Source of the DNA: Mucilaginibacter gossypiicola
GTDB lineage: Bacteria > Bacteroidota > Bacteroidia > Sphingobacteriales > Sphingobacteriaceae
DNA: 64,000 nt
Direction: 5' to 3'
Assembly: GCF_900110105.1 (NCBI RefSeq)
Contig: NZ_FOCL01000001.1
Coordinates: 1,206,572-1,270,571, forward strand
Position 1 is the stretch's first letter; every line of letters begins with the position of its first letter. The translations under genes and the position numbers were made by a program. Positions 53,893 to 61,416 of this stretch are shown piece after piece. The notes under the pieces are model-generated. The model ran no database searches. It had not been told where the DNA came from and saw only the letters and a list, made by a program, of their open reading frames with translations.

Positions 53893-56451
53893 TCAATTTT
53901 GGGTGCCCTGCCCATTTCCGCTATCACCTTGTTTCAGATCGTCATTGTTTACACCGCGTCTCTTTTTAGGCATCTGAGGGCCAAAACTCATCTTGCCAAA
54001 ATTGTAGGCAAAGCTTACTCCAAAAGATCTGAATGGCACAGAAAACCTGCTGGTTTGAGTAAGCGGACCGCTGTTAATATTTGAAGTGAAATTTTTGTAA
54101 TCATTAAATGGCTGGGTAATATTCAATCCAATAGTACCCCGCTTTTTCCATACATCCTGCTTTAAGCCAACAACCCATAAATTAAACGAGGGGTTGGTTC
54201 CCTGAAAGGTTCTTCTTGCCGAATTCTGTATCAGGAATGTTTCGGCAGAAAGTGTTTTGTTTAATTTTACGGTTCCGCTGATAAAGGCGTTGTATTGTAC
54301 ATAGGTTGACTGGCTTCCCTGCTGCAAGCTACTTATAACTTGTGGCTTATACGTAAACGCATTTACGTTTCCTCTTATGGTCAGGATCCTAAACAGTTCT
54401 GTTGATCCGAAGAAAGTAACACCCACCGAATTATTGTTACCAACGTTAAGATAGTTGGTGAGCGAAACATCCCTGGTAACCGGGTTGCCGTTATTATCGA
54501 TGGTGGTGTACGGTACTGTGCTTACATAGCTTTCAATTATATCATCCGTTTTGCGATAATAAACGGAGGCGTTGATCACACTGCTTTTGATGAAGGTAGA
54601 ATAGGTCATTTCGACTGTTTGGGTAATTTCCGGCGATAATTCCGGATTACCCTGGCTCTGATTAAGGGGATTACTGGTATTCAGGAATGGGTTCAGGTAC
54701 TGCAAACTTGGCCGTTGAATACGTTTACTGTAGCTAAGCTTCAGTGTTTGCGTTGGCGTTAAGGCTTTCGAGATCACAAAACTTGGGATAAAGTTGGTAT
54801 AGCTATTATGAAAAGGCGACAGGCCAACGCTGGTGTTACCCGAGTTTCCGTCAATTTTTGTATTCTCCAGCCTGGCGCCTCCCTGAACGGTAAAACCATT
54901 TTTTAGGTTTACAGTAAGCAAACCATAGCCCGAATACACGTCCTGGTCATAGCTATAAGTATTGGATGTTGCTGCATTAAATACATATGCTCCGGAAGCA
55001 TCGGGATTAAAGAAATCATATTCGCTGGAGATTCTTCTCAAAATACTTTTCGCGCCTGTTTCAAGCTTAAATACTTTGCTTATTGGCAGTACATAATCAA
55101 GCTGATAGGTGTATTCGTTATTGGTACCGTTATTTACCGCACGCTGGTTTTGAGTAAAAGCAGAGTATTCAGACAGGTAGTTTACATCAGATGTACCATG
55201 TGTCCACTGAAAGGCAAAGCTCAGCTCTTCGCCCTCCTTTTTAAACTTATGCGTAAAGTCATTGTTCCAGTCAAAATTGGATACTTTAAATTCATTGCTG
55301 GTTAAAGCAGTGTAATCGATATTTCCTTCGGATGCAGAATTATTACTGTTAACCGAACTTCCGTTATTCTTAAATGCGCCCCCTCTCAAACTAAAGGTAG
55401 AGTTAAAAGTATTTTGATCATCAAAATCATACCCAACCGAAGCTGAGCCATTGGTAAAATGGCGATTGGAAGTACTTTGCCCGTTTGAGGACGACGAAGT
55501 ACCAAGCTCGGTATTCTGGCTACTGAATGATTGATAAGTAGTTTGCGGCCATCCAACATTATATCCCAGGTTTGCAGTAACGCTCAGTTTGTTTTTGTTA
55601 AAATTGATGTTTCCGCTTTCGTTGTTCTGCCGTGTGCCCACACCCGCATTTATGGAACCGCTTACTCCGGCCACTTCCTTCTTTTTTGTAATGATATTGA
55701 TGATACCCGCAGAGCCTTCAGCGTCATATTTAGCCGATGGAGCGGTTATTACCTCAATATTTTTAATCTGATCGGATGGCATAGATTTCAACACATCCGC
55801 AGCATTGGTCACCAAAGCGCCTGAAGGCTTGCCGTTGATCAGGATCCGTACATTTTGGTTTCCGCGCAACGAAACATTGCCATCCATATCAACCGAAACC
55901 ATTGGTACTTTCCGCAAAATATCGGATGCGTTACCACCTGCACTGGTTACATCTTTCTCCGCGTTAAAAACCACTTTGTCAATTTTATTTTCAATCAAAG
56001 CGCGTTGCCCGGTAACCTGCACATCGGCAAGCATTTTAGCGCCCGGCGATACAATTAACTGCCCTAAGTTACGGTCGGGTTTACCCGGTGTTACCACAAC
56101 CCCTTCAATATTTTTGGTAGTATAACCTATAAAAGCAATCTGAAGGCGATAAGTACCGGGTGCTATTCCCGTAATTTTGAAATTACCTTTTGCGTCGGTC
56201 AAATTACCGTTTATTGGGGCAGCTACGCCGGCTTTAAACAAGCTTACAGTCGAATAATCCAGGGGCTTTTTGGTCAGCGAATCGATCACGGTGCCAGAAA
56301 TAAGCCCATTACCCTGAACCATGCCAGAGGGTGGCCCAGCCGGCTGCTGGGCCTCAACTACGCCTGATGCTGTCAATAAAAACGCCATCAGTAACAGCGA
56401 CCATATAACGGTAGTACTTTTAAAATTTGATTTGTAGTTTTTAGGTTTCAT
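53893..56451 (-). CDS. TonB-dependent receptor-like outer-membrane beta-barrel protein
   Basis: About 852 residues from the ATG at 56451 (leader STTVIWSLLLMAFLLTASGV); the frame is open to 56478. It has a carboxypeptidase-regulatory-like domain (GTVIDSLTKKPLDYSTVSLF), a plug-like domain (ASDILRKVPMVSVDMDGNVS, LRGNQNVRILINGKPSGALV, SAKYDAEGSAGIINIITKKK) and an outer-membrane beta-barrel-3 type barrel (PSLQYLNPFLNTSNPLNQSQ, GNPELSPEITQTVEMTYSTF). The C-terminus is a K/R- and G-rich tail. The divergent LytS/LytTR pair and repeated LytTR-type sites at 56502-56530 point to direct control by that system. The ligand is unknown. Confidence 0.9.
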   Translation of the reverse strand: MKPKNYKSNFKSTTVIWSLLLMAFLLTASGVVEAQQPAGPPSGMVQGNGLISGTVIDSLTKKPLDYSTVSLFKAGVAAPINGNLTDAKGNFKITGIAPGTYRLQIAFIGYTTKNIEGVVVTPGKPDRNLGQLIVSPGAKMLADVQVTGQRALIENKIDKVVFNAEKDVTSAGGNASDILRKVPMVSVDMDGNVSLRGNQNVRILINGKPSGALVTNAADVLKSMPSDQIKNIEVITAPSAKYDAEGSAGIINIITKKKEVAGVSGSINAGVGTRQNNESGNINFNKNKLSVTANLGYNVGWPQTTYQSFSSQNTELGTSSSSNGQSTSNRHFTNGSASVGYDFDDQNTFNSTFSLRGGAFKNNGSSVNSNNSASEGNIDYTALTSNEFKVSNFDWNNDFTHKFKKEGEELSFAFQWTHGTSDVNYLSEYSAFTQNQRAVNNGTNNEYTYQLDYVLPISKVFKLETGAKSILRRISSEYDFFNPDASGAYVFNAATSNTYSYDQDVYSGYGLLTVNLKNGFTVQGGARLENTKIDGNSGNTSVGLSPFHNSYTNFIPSFVISKALTPTQTLKLSYSKRIQRPSLQYLNPFLNTSNPLNQSQGNPELSPEITQTVEMTYSTFIKSSVINASVYYRKTDDIIESYVSTVPYTTIDNNGNPVTRDVSLTNYLNVGNNNSVGVTFFGSTELFRILTIRGNVNAFTYKPQVISSLQQGSQSTYVQYNAFISGTVKLNKTLSAETFLIQNSARRTFQGTNPSFNLWVVGLKQDVWKKRGTIGLNITQPFNDYKNFTSNINSGPLTQTSRFSVPFRSFGVSFAYNFGKMSFGPQMPKKRRGVNNDDLKQGDSGNGQGTQN

Positions 56452-56501
56452 ATCGGGAGCTTTGGAACAAAGCAACATAAATCCACTTAGCCCAAATTAC
56501 C

Positions 56502-56530
56502 TAATAGACAGTTTGGCGTTAATAATAGAC
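56502..56530. promoter_or_regulatory. LytTR-type direct repeat pair 1 (outer-membrane protein side)
   Basis: TAATAGAC occurs at 56502-56509 and 56523-56530, start-to-start 21 bp, two turns of helix on the same face. It lies 51-79 bases upstream of the receptor ATG. LytTR-domain regulators bind such paired direct repeats. Confidence 0.6.
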
Positions 56531-56644
56531 CAAACGGCTTCAAAAATCTATGGCTTCAAAATCAGGTATTCTTCGGAGCAAACAATGAATAACACTGCGG
56601 GTTACCCGGCGCTATTTCATGCCATAGATTAAAACTGCCATTCT

Positions 56645-56673
56645 ATCTATTAAATCCTGCAAGCCATCTATTA
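56645..56673. promoter_or_regulatory. LytTR-type direct repeat pair 2 (kinase side)
   Basis: ATCTATTA occurs at 56645-56652 and 56666-56673, again 21 bp apart. It is the reverse complement of TAATAGAT, so it mirrors pair 1: each pair has the same orientation relative to the gene it precedes. Confidence 0.6.
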
Positions 56674-56759
56674 CCTTAAAAAATGAAATAAAATATTTTG
56701 TCATTTGCATTATCCCGGTGAGATGGGATTTAGTTGATTACTGTATTTGATACGGTAAG

Positions 56760-56788
56760 GTGCGTTTTGCCTGAGAAACAAAACGCAC
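56760..56788 (+). terminator. Terminator-like hairpin in the kinase leader
   Basis: GTGCGTTTTG (56760-56769) and CAAAACGCAC (56779-56788) form a perfect 10-bp stem with a 9-nt loop, followed by TATTTTTCTG. It ends 34 bases before the kinase ATG. No plus-strand gene ends here, so it may attenuate kinase transcription or end a short leader RNA. It lies in the 371-base gap 56452-56822, which holds no other visible gene. Confidence 0.55.
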
Positions 56789-56822
56789 TATTTTTCTGCT
56801 ACTTTTACAGTAAAATCCAATT

Positions 56823-57887
56823 ATGGCGCTTTCTGACTTAAAGAAGATCTTTTTCTCGGTTCACTTATATATAGTGATCAGTTTGCTTGCGCTAATGCTG
56901 TTCCCACTATCATGGCCGGTAAAACTGCCAGGCGAATTTTGGGTAAAGCAGGTATTGATCCACCTGGTTTGGGCTGCGCTGTTTTACGCCAACCTGCTGT
57001 TTTTTACACCGAAATTATTATATCGTAATAAAGCTATCTTGTTTGTTCTCCTTTTAATAGCCTCTCTTTTTGCTGTTGTTTATTTAAACCTTTGGCTTGA
57101 TGAGGTAACCGGAAGCAAGGCGGCATTAGGCAGACTGTTTAAAAGCTGGGGTAAAAAATCGGCTGATGACGGACATAGTTATAATTACTGGACCATCATT
57201 TCGGCCCTCGTGGTGCTGGGCGTTAGTACCATTATCGCTGTATCCAAAAAGATCAAGGCAGATCAGGATGCTTTAAAGGCAACTGAGCAGGAAAAGATAA
57301 GTTCAGAGCTTTCCTTTTTAAAGGCGCAGATCAACCCGCATTTCTTTTTCAATATTTTACATACCATTTATGCCCTGTCGGATAGTAACCCTTCTGCTTC
57401 AAAAGATGCCGTTTATACGCTGTCGCACATGATGCGCTACGTAATTTACGAAACGAAGAACGATTTGACCGATCTTGACAAGGAGATTAAATTTGCCGAG
57501 GATTACATTAAACTCATGAAGTTAAGGTTGAGCGATGATGTACAGGTAATTTTTGAAAAGCAAGCCAATTTAAGAAACTGCGAAGTTGCCCCCATGCTTT
57601 TTTTGCCTTTTATCGAAAATGCTTTTAAACATGGTATCAGCGCCGTTCACCCAAGTTATATTTATATAGATATTAGCCAGGCGGCCGGTAAACTAAGGCT
57701 GGAAATCAAAAATTCGTTATTTGAAGAGCAGGCGGCTTACCTTGAAGACAGCAACGGCATAGGTATTGCCAATACAAAAAGGCGCCTCGATCTCCTATAC
57801 CCCGGGCAGTATACGCTAAACGTGAACCGCAATTTAACAACTAAAGAGTTTACTGTGGTTTTAACCTTCCAATTAAATGAAAATTAA
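56823..57887 (+). CDS. LytS/YehU-type sensor histidine kinase
   Basis: A 354-residue kinase. Residues about 12-150 contain four membrane segments (LYIVISLLALMLFPLSWPVK, VLIHLVWAALFYANLLFFT, AILFVLLLIASLFAVVYLNL, YWTIISALVVLGVSTIIAVS). A short coiled coil leads to the His_kinase domain with the phosphoacceptor motif ELSFLKAQINPHFFFNILHT, and a degenerate HATPase (MLFLPFIENAFKHGI, SNGIGIANTKRRLDLLYPG). Its stop overlaps the regulator gene by 11 bases. Confidence 0.94.
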   Translation: MALSDLKKIFFSVHLYIVISLLALMLFPLSWPVKLPGEFWVKQVLIHLVWAALFYANLLFFTPKLLYRNKAILFVLLLIASLFAVVYLNLWLDEVTGSKAALGRLFKSWGKKSADDGHSYNYWTIISALVVLGVSTIIAVSKKIKADQDALKATEQEKISSELSFLKAQINPHFFFNILHTIYALSDSNPSASKDAVYTLSHMMRYVIYETKNDLTDLDKEIKFAEDYIKLMKLRLSDDVQVIFEKQANLRNCEVAPMLFLPFIENAFKHGISAVHPSYIYIDISQAAGKLRLEIKNSLFEEQAAYLEDSNGIGIANTKRRLDLLYPGQYTLNVNRNLTTKEFTVVLTFQLNEN

Positions 57888-58629
57888 CTGCATAGCTGTT
57901 GATGACGAACCTGTAGCGTTAAGGTTAGTAACATCTTACATTCAACAAACACCTTTCTTAACTTTAACCGGCACTTTTACCAATGCTATTGAGGCGCTGA
58001 AAGCAGTTCATGACCGGCCCGAAATTCAGCTTATCTTTTTAGATATCCGGATGGCTGATCTTAGTGGTGTAGAATTGGCGAGGGTAATTGAGCAAACCGG
58101 GAAAAAGAAAAGCCTCCGAATAATTTTCACTACTGCATACGATCAGTATGCCCTGGAGGGTTTTAAGGTAGACGCGCTGGATTATTTGCTGAAACCCTTC
58201 AGCTTCGTTGATTTCTCCAAAGCAGCCACCAAAGCCTATGACTACTTTGTTATGCTTCAGAGTAGCAACAACGCTTTAAATCCTGTAACGCCTACCGAAA
58301 AGGCAGAGAAAAGTTACATTTATCTTAAGGTTGATTATCAGTTGGTAAAAGTCAATATAACAGATATTTTGTACATAGAAGGCTTGAAGGATTATGTAAA
58401 GATTTTCCTTGCCAACCAGGATAAGCCCCTGCTTACGCTTACCAGCTTGAAAAATCTGGAAGAAAAATTGCCATCAGCAGCGTTTATCAGGATTCATCGG
58501 TCATTTATAGTATCAAAGGATGCTGTTAAATCAATTACCAAAAACTCCGTACAGATAGATAACACTACTATCCATGTTACGGAACAATATAAAGATGTGT
58601 TTACCGCCTTTTTGAAGGATTGGCATTGA
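57877..58629 (+). CDS. LytTR-family response regulator
   Basis: A 250-residue protein. Residues 1-120 are a receiver domain (CIAVDDEPVALRLVTSYIQQ, phosphoacceptor Asp in IQLIFLDIRMADLSGVELAR, then FTTAYDQYALEGF and DYLLKPFSF with the conserved Lys). Residues about 148-248 are a LytTR DNA-binding domain (YIYLKVDYQLVKVNITDILY, IEGLKDYVKIFL, SAAFIRIHRSFIVSKDAVKS). The start overlaps the kinase by 11 bases. The 21-bp-spaced repeats in front of the kinase and the divergent receptor gene are its likely targets. Confidence 0.95.
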   Translation: MKINCIAVDDEPVALRLVTSYIQQTPFLTLTGTFTNAIEALKAVHDRPEIQLIFLDIRMADLSGVELARVIEQTGKKKSLRIIFTTAYDQYALEGFKVDALDYLLKPFSFVDFSKAATKAYDYFVMLQSSNNALNPVTPTEKAEKSYIYLKVDYQLVKVNITDILYIEGLKDYVKIFLANQDKPLLTLTSLKNLEEKLPSAAFIRIHRSFIVSKDAVKSITKNSVQIDNTTIHVTEQYKDVFTAFLKDWH

Positions 58630-58831
58630 TTGTTTGCTTTGAGATTATTGTTATTTTCCAATAGTTTATCTATCCATATTTTCAACCATCTTTTTACTTC
58701 GTATTTTGCCTGTTCTTAGTTAAAACAGTAACCGATGCCTGCCTTGCATTGATCAGGGTAGTATGAACGGCCTACAACTTAATAACGTATAATCGTTAAT
58801 TTTGAAGAATATAACTACCTCATAACTCAAT

Positions 58832-59752
58832 ATGGAACGGTCAATATTCATTATCGGTAACGGAGCAATTGGGAAAGCATTAGCAGTATTCCTGAAATTA
58901 CAAGGCCAAAGCGTGGTGTTGTTACGCGGCAGCGTGGATGACGGCAGCAGCACCAACGAAAAAATGGAAGTAGTGCTTGCAGATCAAAGCGTTCTGGAAG
59001 CCGATATCGAAGTAGCCACCATGAGCCGGTACGCTGCGCTGGATGGCATTGTAGTGTTAACCAATAAATCATTTGGTAACGAAGCCCTTGCATCAACCTT
59101 AAAACCTAAAATTGGCAATTCGCCCCTGGTGATCCTGCAAAACGGACTTGGGGTTGAAAGGGTTTTCAGCGATCAGGACTTTCCGGCTGTTTACCGCTGT
59201 GTATTATTTGTTACCAGCCAGGTGAATACGGATGGCAGGGTAAGTTTTAAGCCGGTTGCGGAATGCCCTATAGGCGGTATCAGCGGAGCTGTCGGGTCTT
59301 TGCAAGAAATCGTTGATCGTTTGACAACTACGCATTTCAGTTTCCGTGCCGACGAAAACATACAAACGGTCATTTGGAAGAAAGCCATTAACAACAGTGT
59401 TTTTAATTCGGTTTGCCCGCTCCTGAACATCGACAACGGTGTATTTCACCGGAACAAGCAGGCGCTGCTTCTTGCCCGCGAAGTGATTGGTGAATGCGTG
59501 CAGATCGCTGCCGAAGCAGGTGTTTTGCTGCAAGTGGATGAGGTGATAGCGAACCTCCTGGCGATCAGTAAAGCATCGGACGGACAGCTGATCTCTACGC
59601 TGCAGGATATTAACCGTAAACGACAGACGGAAATTGACACACTGAATTTTGCTATCGTGAGCGTGGCAGAACAATTTGGCAAAGCCCATTTGGTTGAGCG
59701 GACGAAACTGCTGGGCGAAATGGTTAAGCTAAAATCTGACCTTAACCGTTAG
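58832..59752 (+). CDS. 2-dehydropantoate 2-reductase-like (ketopantoate reductase family) protein
   Basis: A 306-residue cytoplasmic protein. Residues 1-25 carry an NAD(P) Rossmann motif (SIFIIGNGAIGKALAVFLKL), with ILQNGLGVERVF near residue 115 as in PanE/ApbA proteins. The C-terminal helical domain contains VIWKKAINNSVFNSVCPLLN, where the Lys and Asn match the catalytic positions. PanE reduces ketopantoate in coenzyme A synthesis, but the family also has other 2-keto-acid reductases and this gene stands alone, so the substrate is not certain. Confidence 0.82.
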   Translation: MERSIFIIGNGAIGKALAVFLKLQGQSVVLLRGSVDDGSSTNEKMEVVLADQSVLEADIEVATMSRYAALDGIVVLTNKSFGNEALASTLKPKIGNSPLVILQNGLGVERVFSDQDFPAVYRCVLFVTSQVNTDGRVSFKPVAECPIGGISGAVGSLQEIVDRLTTTHFSFRADENIQTVIWKKAINNSVFNSVCPLLNIDNGVFHRNKQALLLAREVIGECVQIAAEAGVLLQVDEVIANLLAISKASDGQLISTLQDINRKRQTEIDTLNFAIVSVAEQFGKAHLVERTKLLGEMVKLKSDLNR

Positions 59753-59905
59753 TAGCGCCGCCTGTTGTTCGTTTTCAAACTGCCAGAGGGCGATACAGCG
59801 ACTGTGGAGAAGATCTGCCGGTATAAAAACCTCTGAATAACCACAATTAAGCACCGCTCAAAACATACTGAACAGCAATGTGTTATATTATGAATTTCTA
59901 TTCAA

Positions 59906-60148
59906 ATGGAACACACCAATCAACCTTCAATTGTAGAATTTCTGGGAAGCTGCCAGCTGTTACCGAATATCAGTATTATCAGGCTTAAGATAAATATGGT
60001 AATATCAACGGTAATATTCAGAAGCTATGATGAGATCAGCGGGGTATTGTATTTTAATTTTGTGACCGGCACGGATCAAATCAGCGTTGGCGTAAATGAA
60101 ATTAAATCGATTGAAACCATAAGGGGCGATTGGCACCGGAATAATTAG
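59906..60148 (+). CDS. Small hypothetical protein (80 aa)
   Basis: An 80-residue frame from the ATG at 59906. It has two apparent beta-rich parts (ISIIRLKINMVISTVIFRSY, GVLYFNFVTGTDQISVGVNE) and no signal peptide. I do not recognise it. It stands alone after the ketopantoate-reductase-like gene with 153 bases between. Confidence 0.5.
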   Translation: MEHTNQPSIVEFLGSCQLLPNISIIRLKINMVISTVIFRSYDEISGVLYFNFVTGTDQISVGVNEIKSIETIRGDWHRNN

Positions 60149-60304
60149 CGGGAAAACTGCTTTTGTGCTCAGCAATAGGTAAAGCCCCTACTCTAACACA
60201 AACCCGTTTGAAAGCAATATTTTGTATTGTTGAATTCCGATTGTAAAAGTTATATTTGAGTTACCTAACTGTTTTATTACAAATCTATTTTAACAATTTA
60301 CATC

Positions 60305-60457
60305 ATGTCGGTAGAAACCATAGGATTGATCTGGACCATATTTTGTTTTTTTGTAGCGATTGCCTTATTGGTTGTTTTTATTTATGTTACGTGGTTACTA
60401 ATTAAAGCGCTAAAGAAATATTTGAGAGAACCGGAGAGACAAAATACAACGAATTAA
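60305..60457 (+). CDS. Small single-pass membrane peptide (50 aa)
   Basis: An ATG-started frame of 50 codons. Residues 3-35 (VETIGLIWTIFCFFVAIALL, then VVFIYVTWLLIKAL) form one long membrane helix, followed by a charged tail (KKYLREPERQ). It is below the size most gene callers keep. The clean hydrophobic/charged division supports translation, but its function is unknown. Confidence 0.45.
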   Translation: MSVETIGLIWTIFCFFVAIALLVVFIYVTWLLIKALKKYLREPERQNTTN

Positions 60458-60488
60458 ACGATATAGAAAAAACGAAACTATCAGCTAT

Positions 60489-61001
60489 TCATATGTATGT
60501 CGATAATTTCGTTTCTAAAATCGTTTTTTCAACCGTCGCCTCTGTCAGACAAATCTTTAAGTGATGCCTGACCATTTTCGTCTTTAAAACCGGAGCCACT
60601 TTAATTAATAGCTTAAAAGACGAAATCTCGGTACTATTGACAACCAGGAACCTCGATAAAATAATCGCGTCCTTCGCCATCGCCCCTTCCTGGTCACTGG
60701 CCTTCAGGTAATTTACAATTTCATCATAAGGTTGTGAACGCGGTTCTAAAATAATGCCATTATTTGCAATAAGAGAGGTAATGAGCTTCAACCTCAATAT
60801 CTGGCCGTTCATGGCCGTGCCCAATTGTAAAACAAGTAATTTACAATCTGTATTGACTACCCTGGAAGCAATACTACCGAGAGAAGAAACAGCGGAAGAT
60901 TTAATGAAGTAGACGTCTGCCAGGGTCTTTAAAAACAACTCTTTTGCAGTGCTCTCTCTCGACTCATCACTTTTGCCTTCCTTTTTTGAAAAATTCCCCA
61001 T
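60489..61001 (-). CDS. Divergent DUF892-like helical protein
   Basis: A 170-residue, all-helical, cytoplasmic protein. Segments KELFLKTLADVYFIKSSAVS and KDAIILSRFLVVNSTEISSF follow the ferritin-like DUF892 (YciE/YciF) pattern of LFLDELRDLYDAE and DAALIAAAQRVEHYEIA, but several acidic and His positions of that family are replaced (for example VVNSTEIS for VEHYEIA). It could be a metal-less relative. The similarity is weak and the name is tentative. Confidence 0.5.
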   Translation of the reverse strand: MGNFSKKEGKSDESRESTAKELFLKTLADVYFIKSSAVSSLGSIASRVVNTDCKLLVLQLGTAMNGQILRLKLITSLIANNGIILEPRSQPYDEIVNYLKASDQEGAMAKDAIILSRFLVVNSTEISSFKLLIKVAPVLKTKMVRHHLKICLTEATVEKTILETKLSTYI

Positions 61002-61416
61002 AACATTTCGTCTTTTTGATTACAGCCTGAGTTGCAAGTAGCTTCATGTATTGGGAATTCTTTCGGACGGGCTGCTAAAATGAACAAACAAACATTCCTA
61101 AAATGTTTAAGAATACTAAAATAAATTTAACATTCTTTTTAATCAAAAGCAACTATTCAACAATATAATTATTTGTAAATAAAGCATTTGCGATCTCATA
61201 ACATTAATAACAATTATTTTAAAAGGATAAATGACATTTGCTTTTGCTAAGAACGGCCCTTCTGTGTATGACCGACCCGATTTGAGCCCCGGGAGGGCAA
61301 AAATATTGAAGTGTCAAAAACAGCAACGACTGTTCTCTCTTAAAGTTTGTTTTTTTTAAAAAAGCTGCAACCTATTACCGGATAACGGCGTCTTATAACT
61401 ATTAAAGCCTGACCAT
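61002..61416. other. Intergenic, 415 bases, AT-rich, no clear element
   Basis: This lies between the DUF892-like gene (minus) and the permease gene (plus). I see no riboswitch or strong hairpin. A 44-codon frame from 61231 exists but lacks character. Promoters of both genes should lie here. Confidence 0.4.

Noticed and set aside
56545..56630. AATCTATGGC and GCCATAGATT inverted repeat
   Set aside because: 10-bp arms separated by 66 bases between the two LytTR-type repeat pairs; resembles the repeat core but the spacing fits no clear site, so it was not annotated separately.
59204..59689. 161-codon minus-strand frame
   Set aside because: Antisense to the ketopantoate-reductase-like gene with no domain of its own.
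61231..61365. 44-codon plus-strand frame with an AAAGGA upstream
   Set aside because: No recognisable domain, leader or composition signal; Bacteroidota rarely use Shine-Dalgarno, so the purine run carries little weight.
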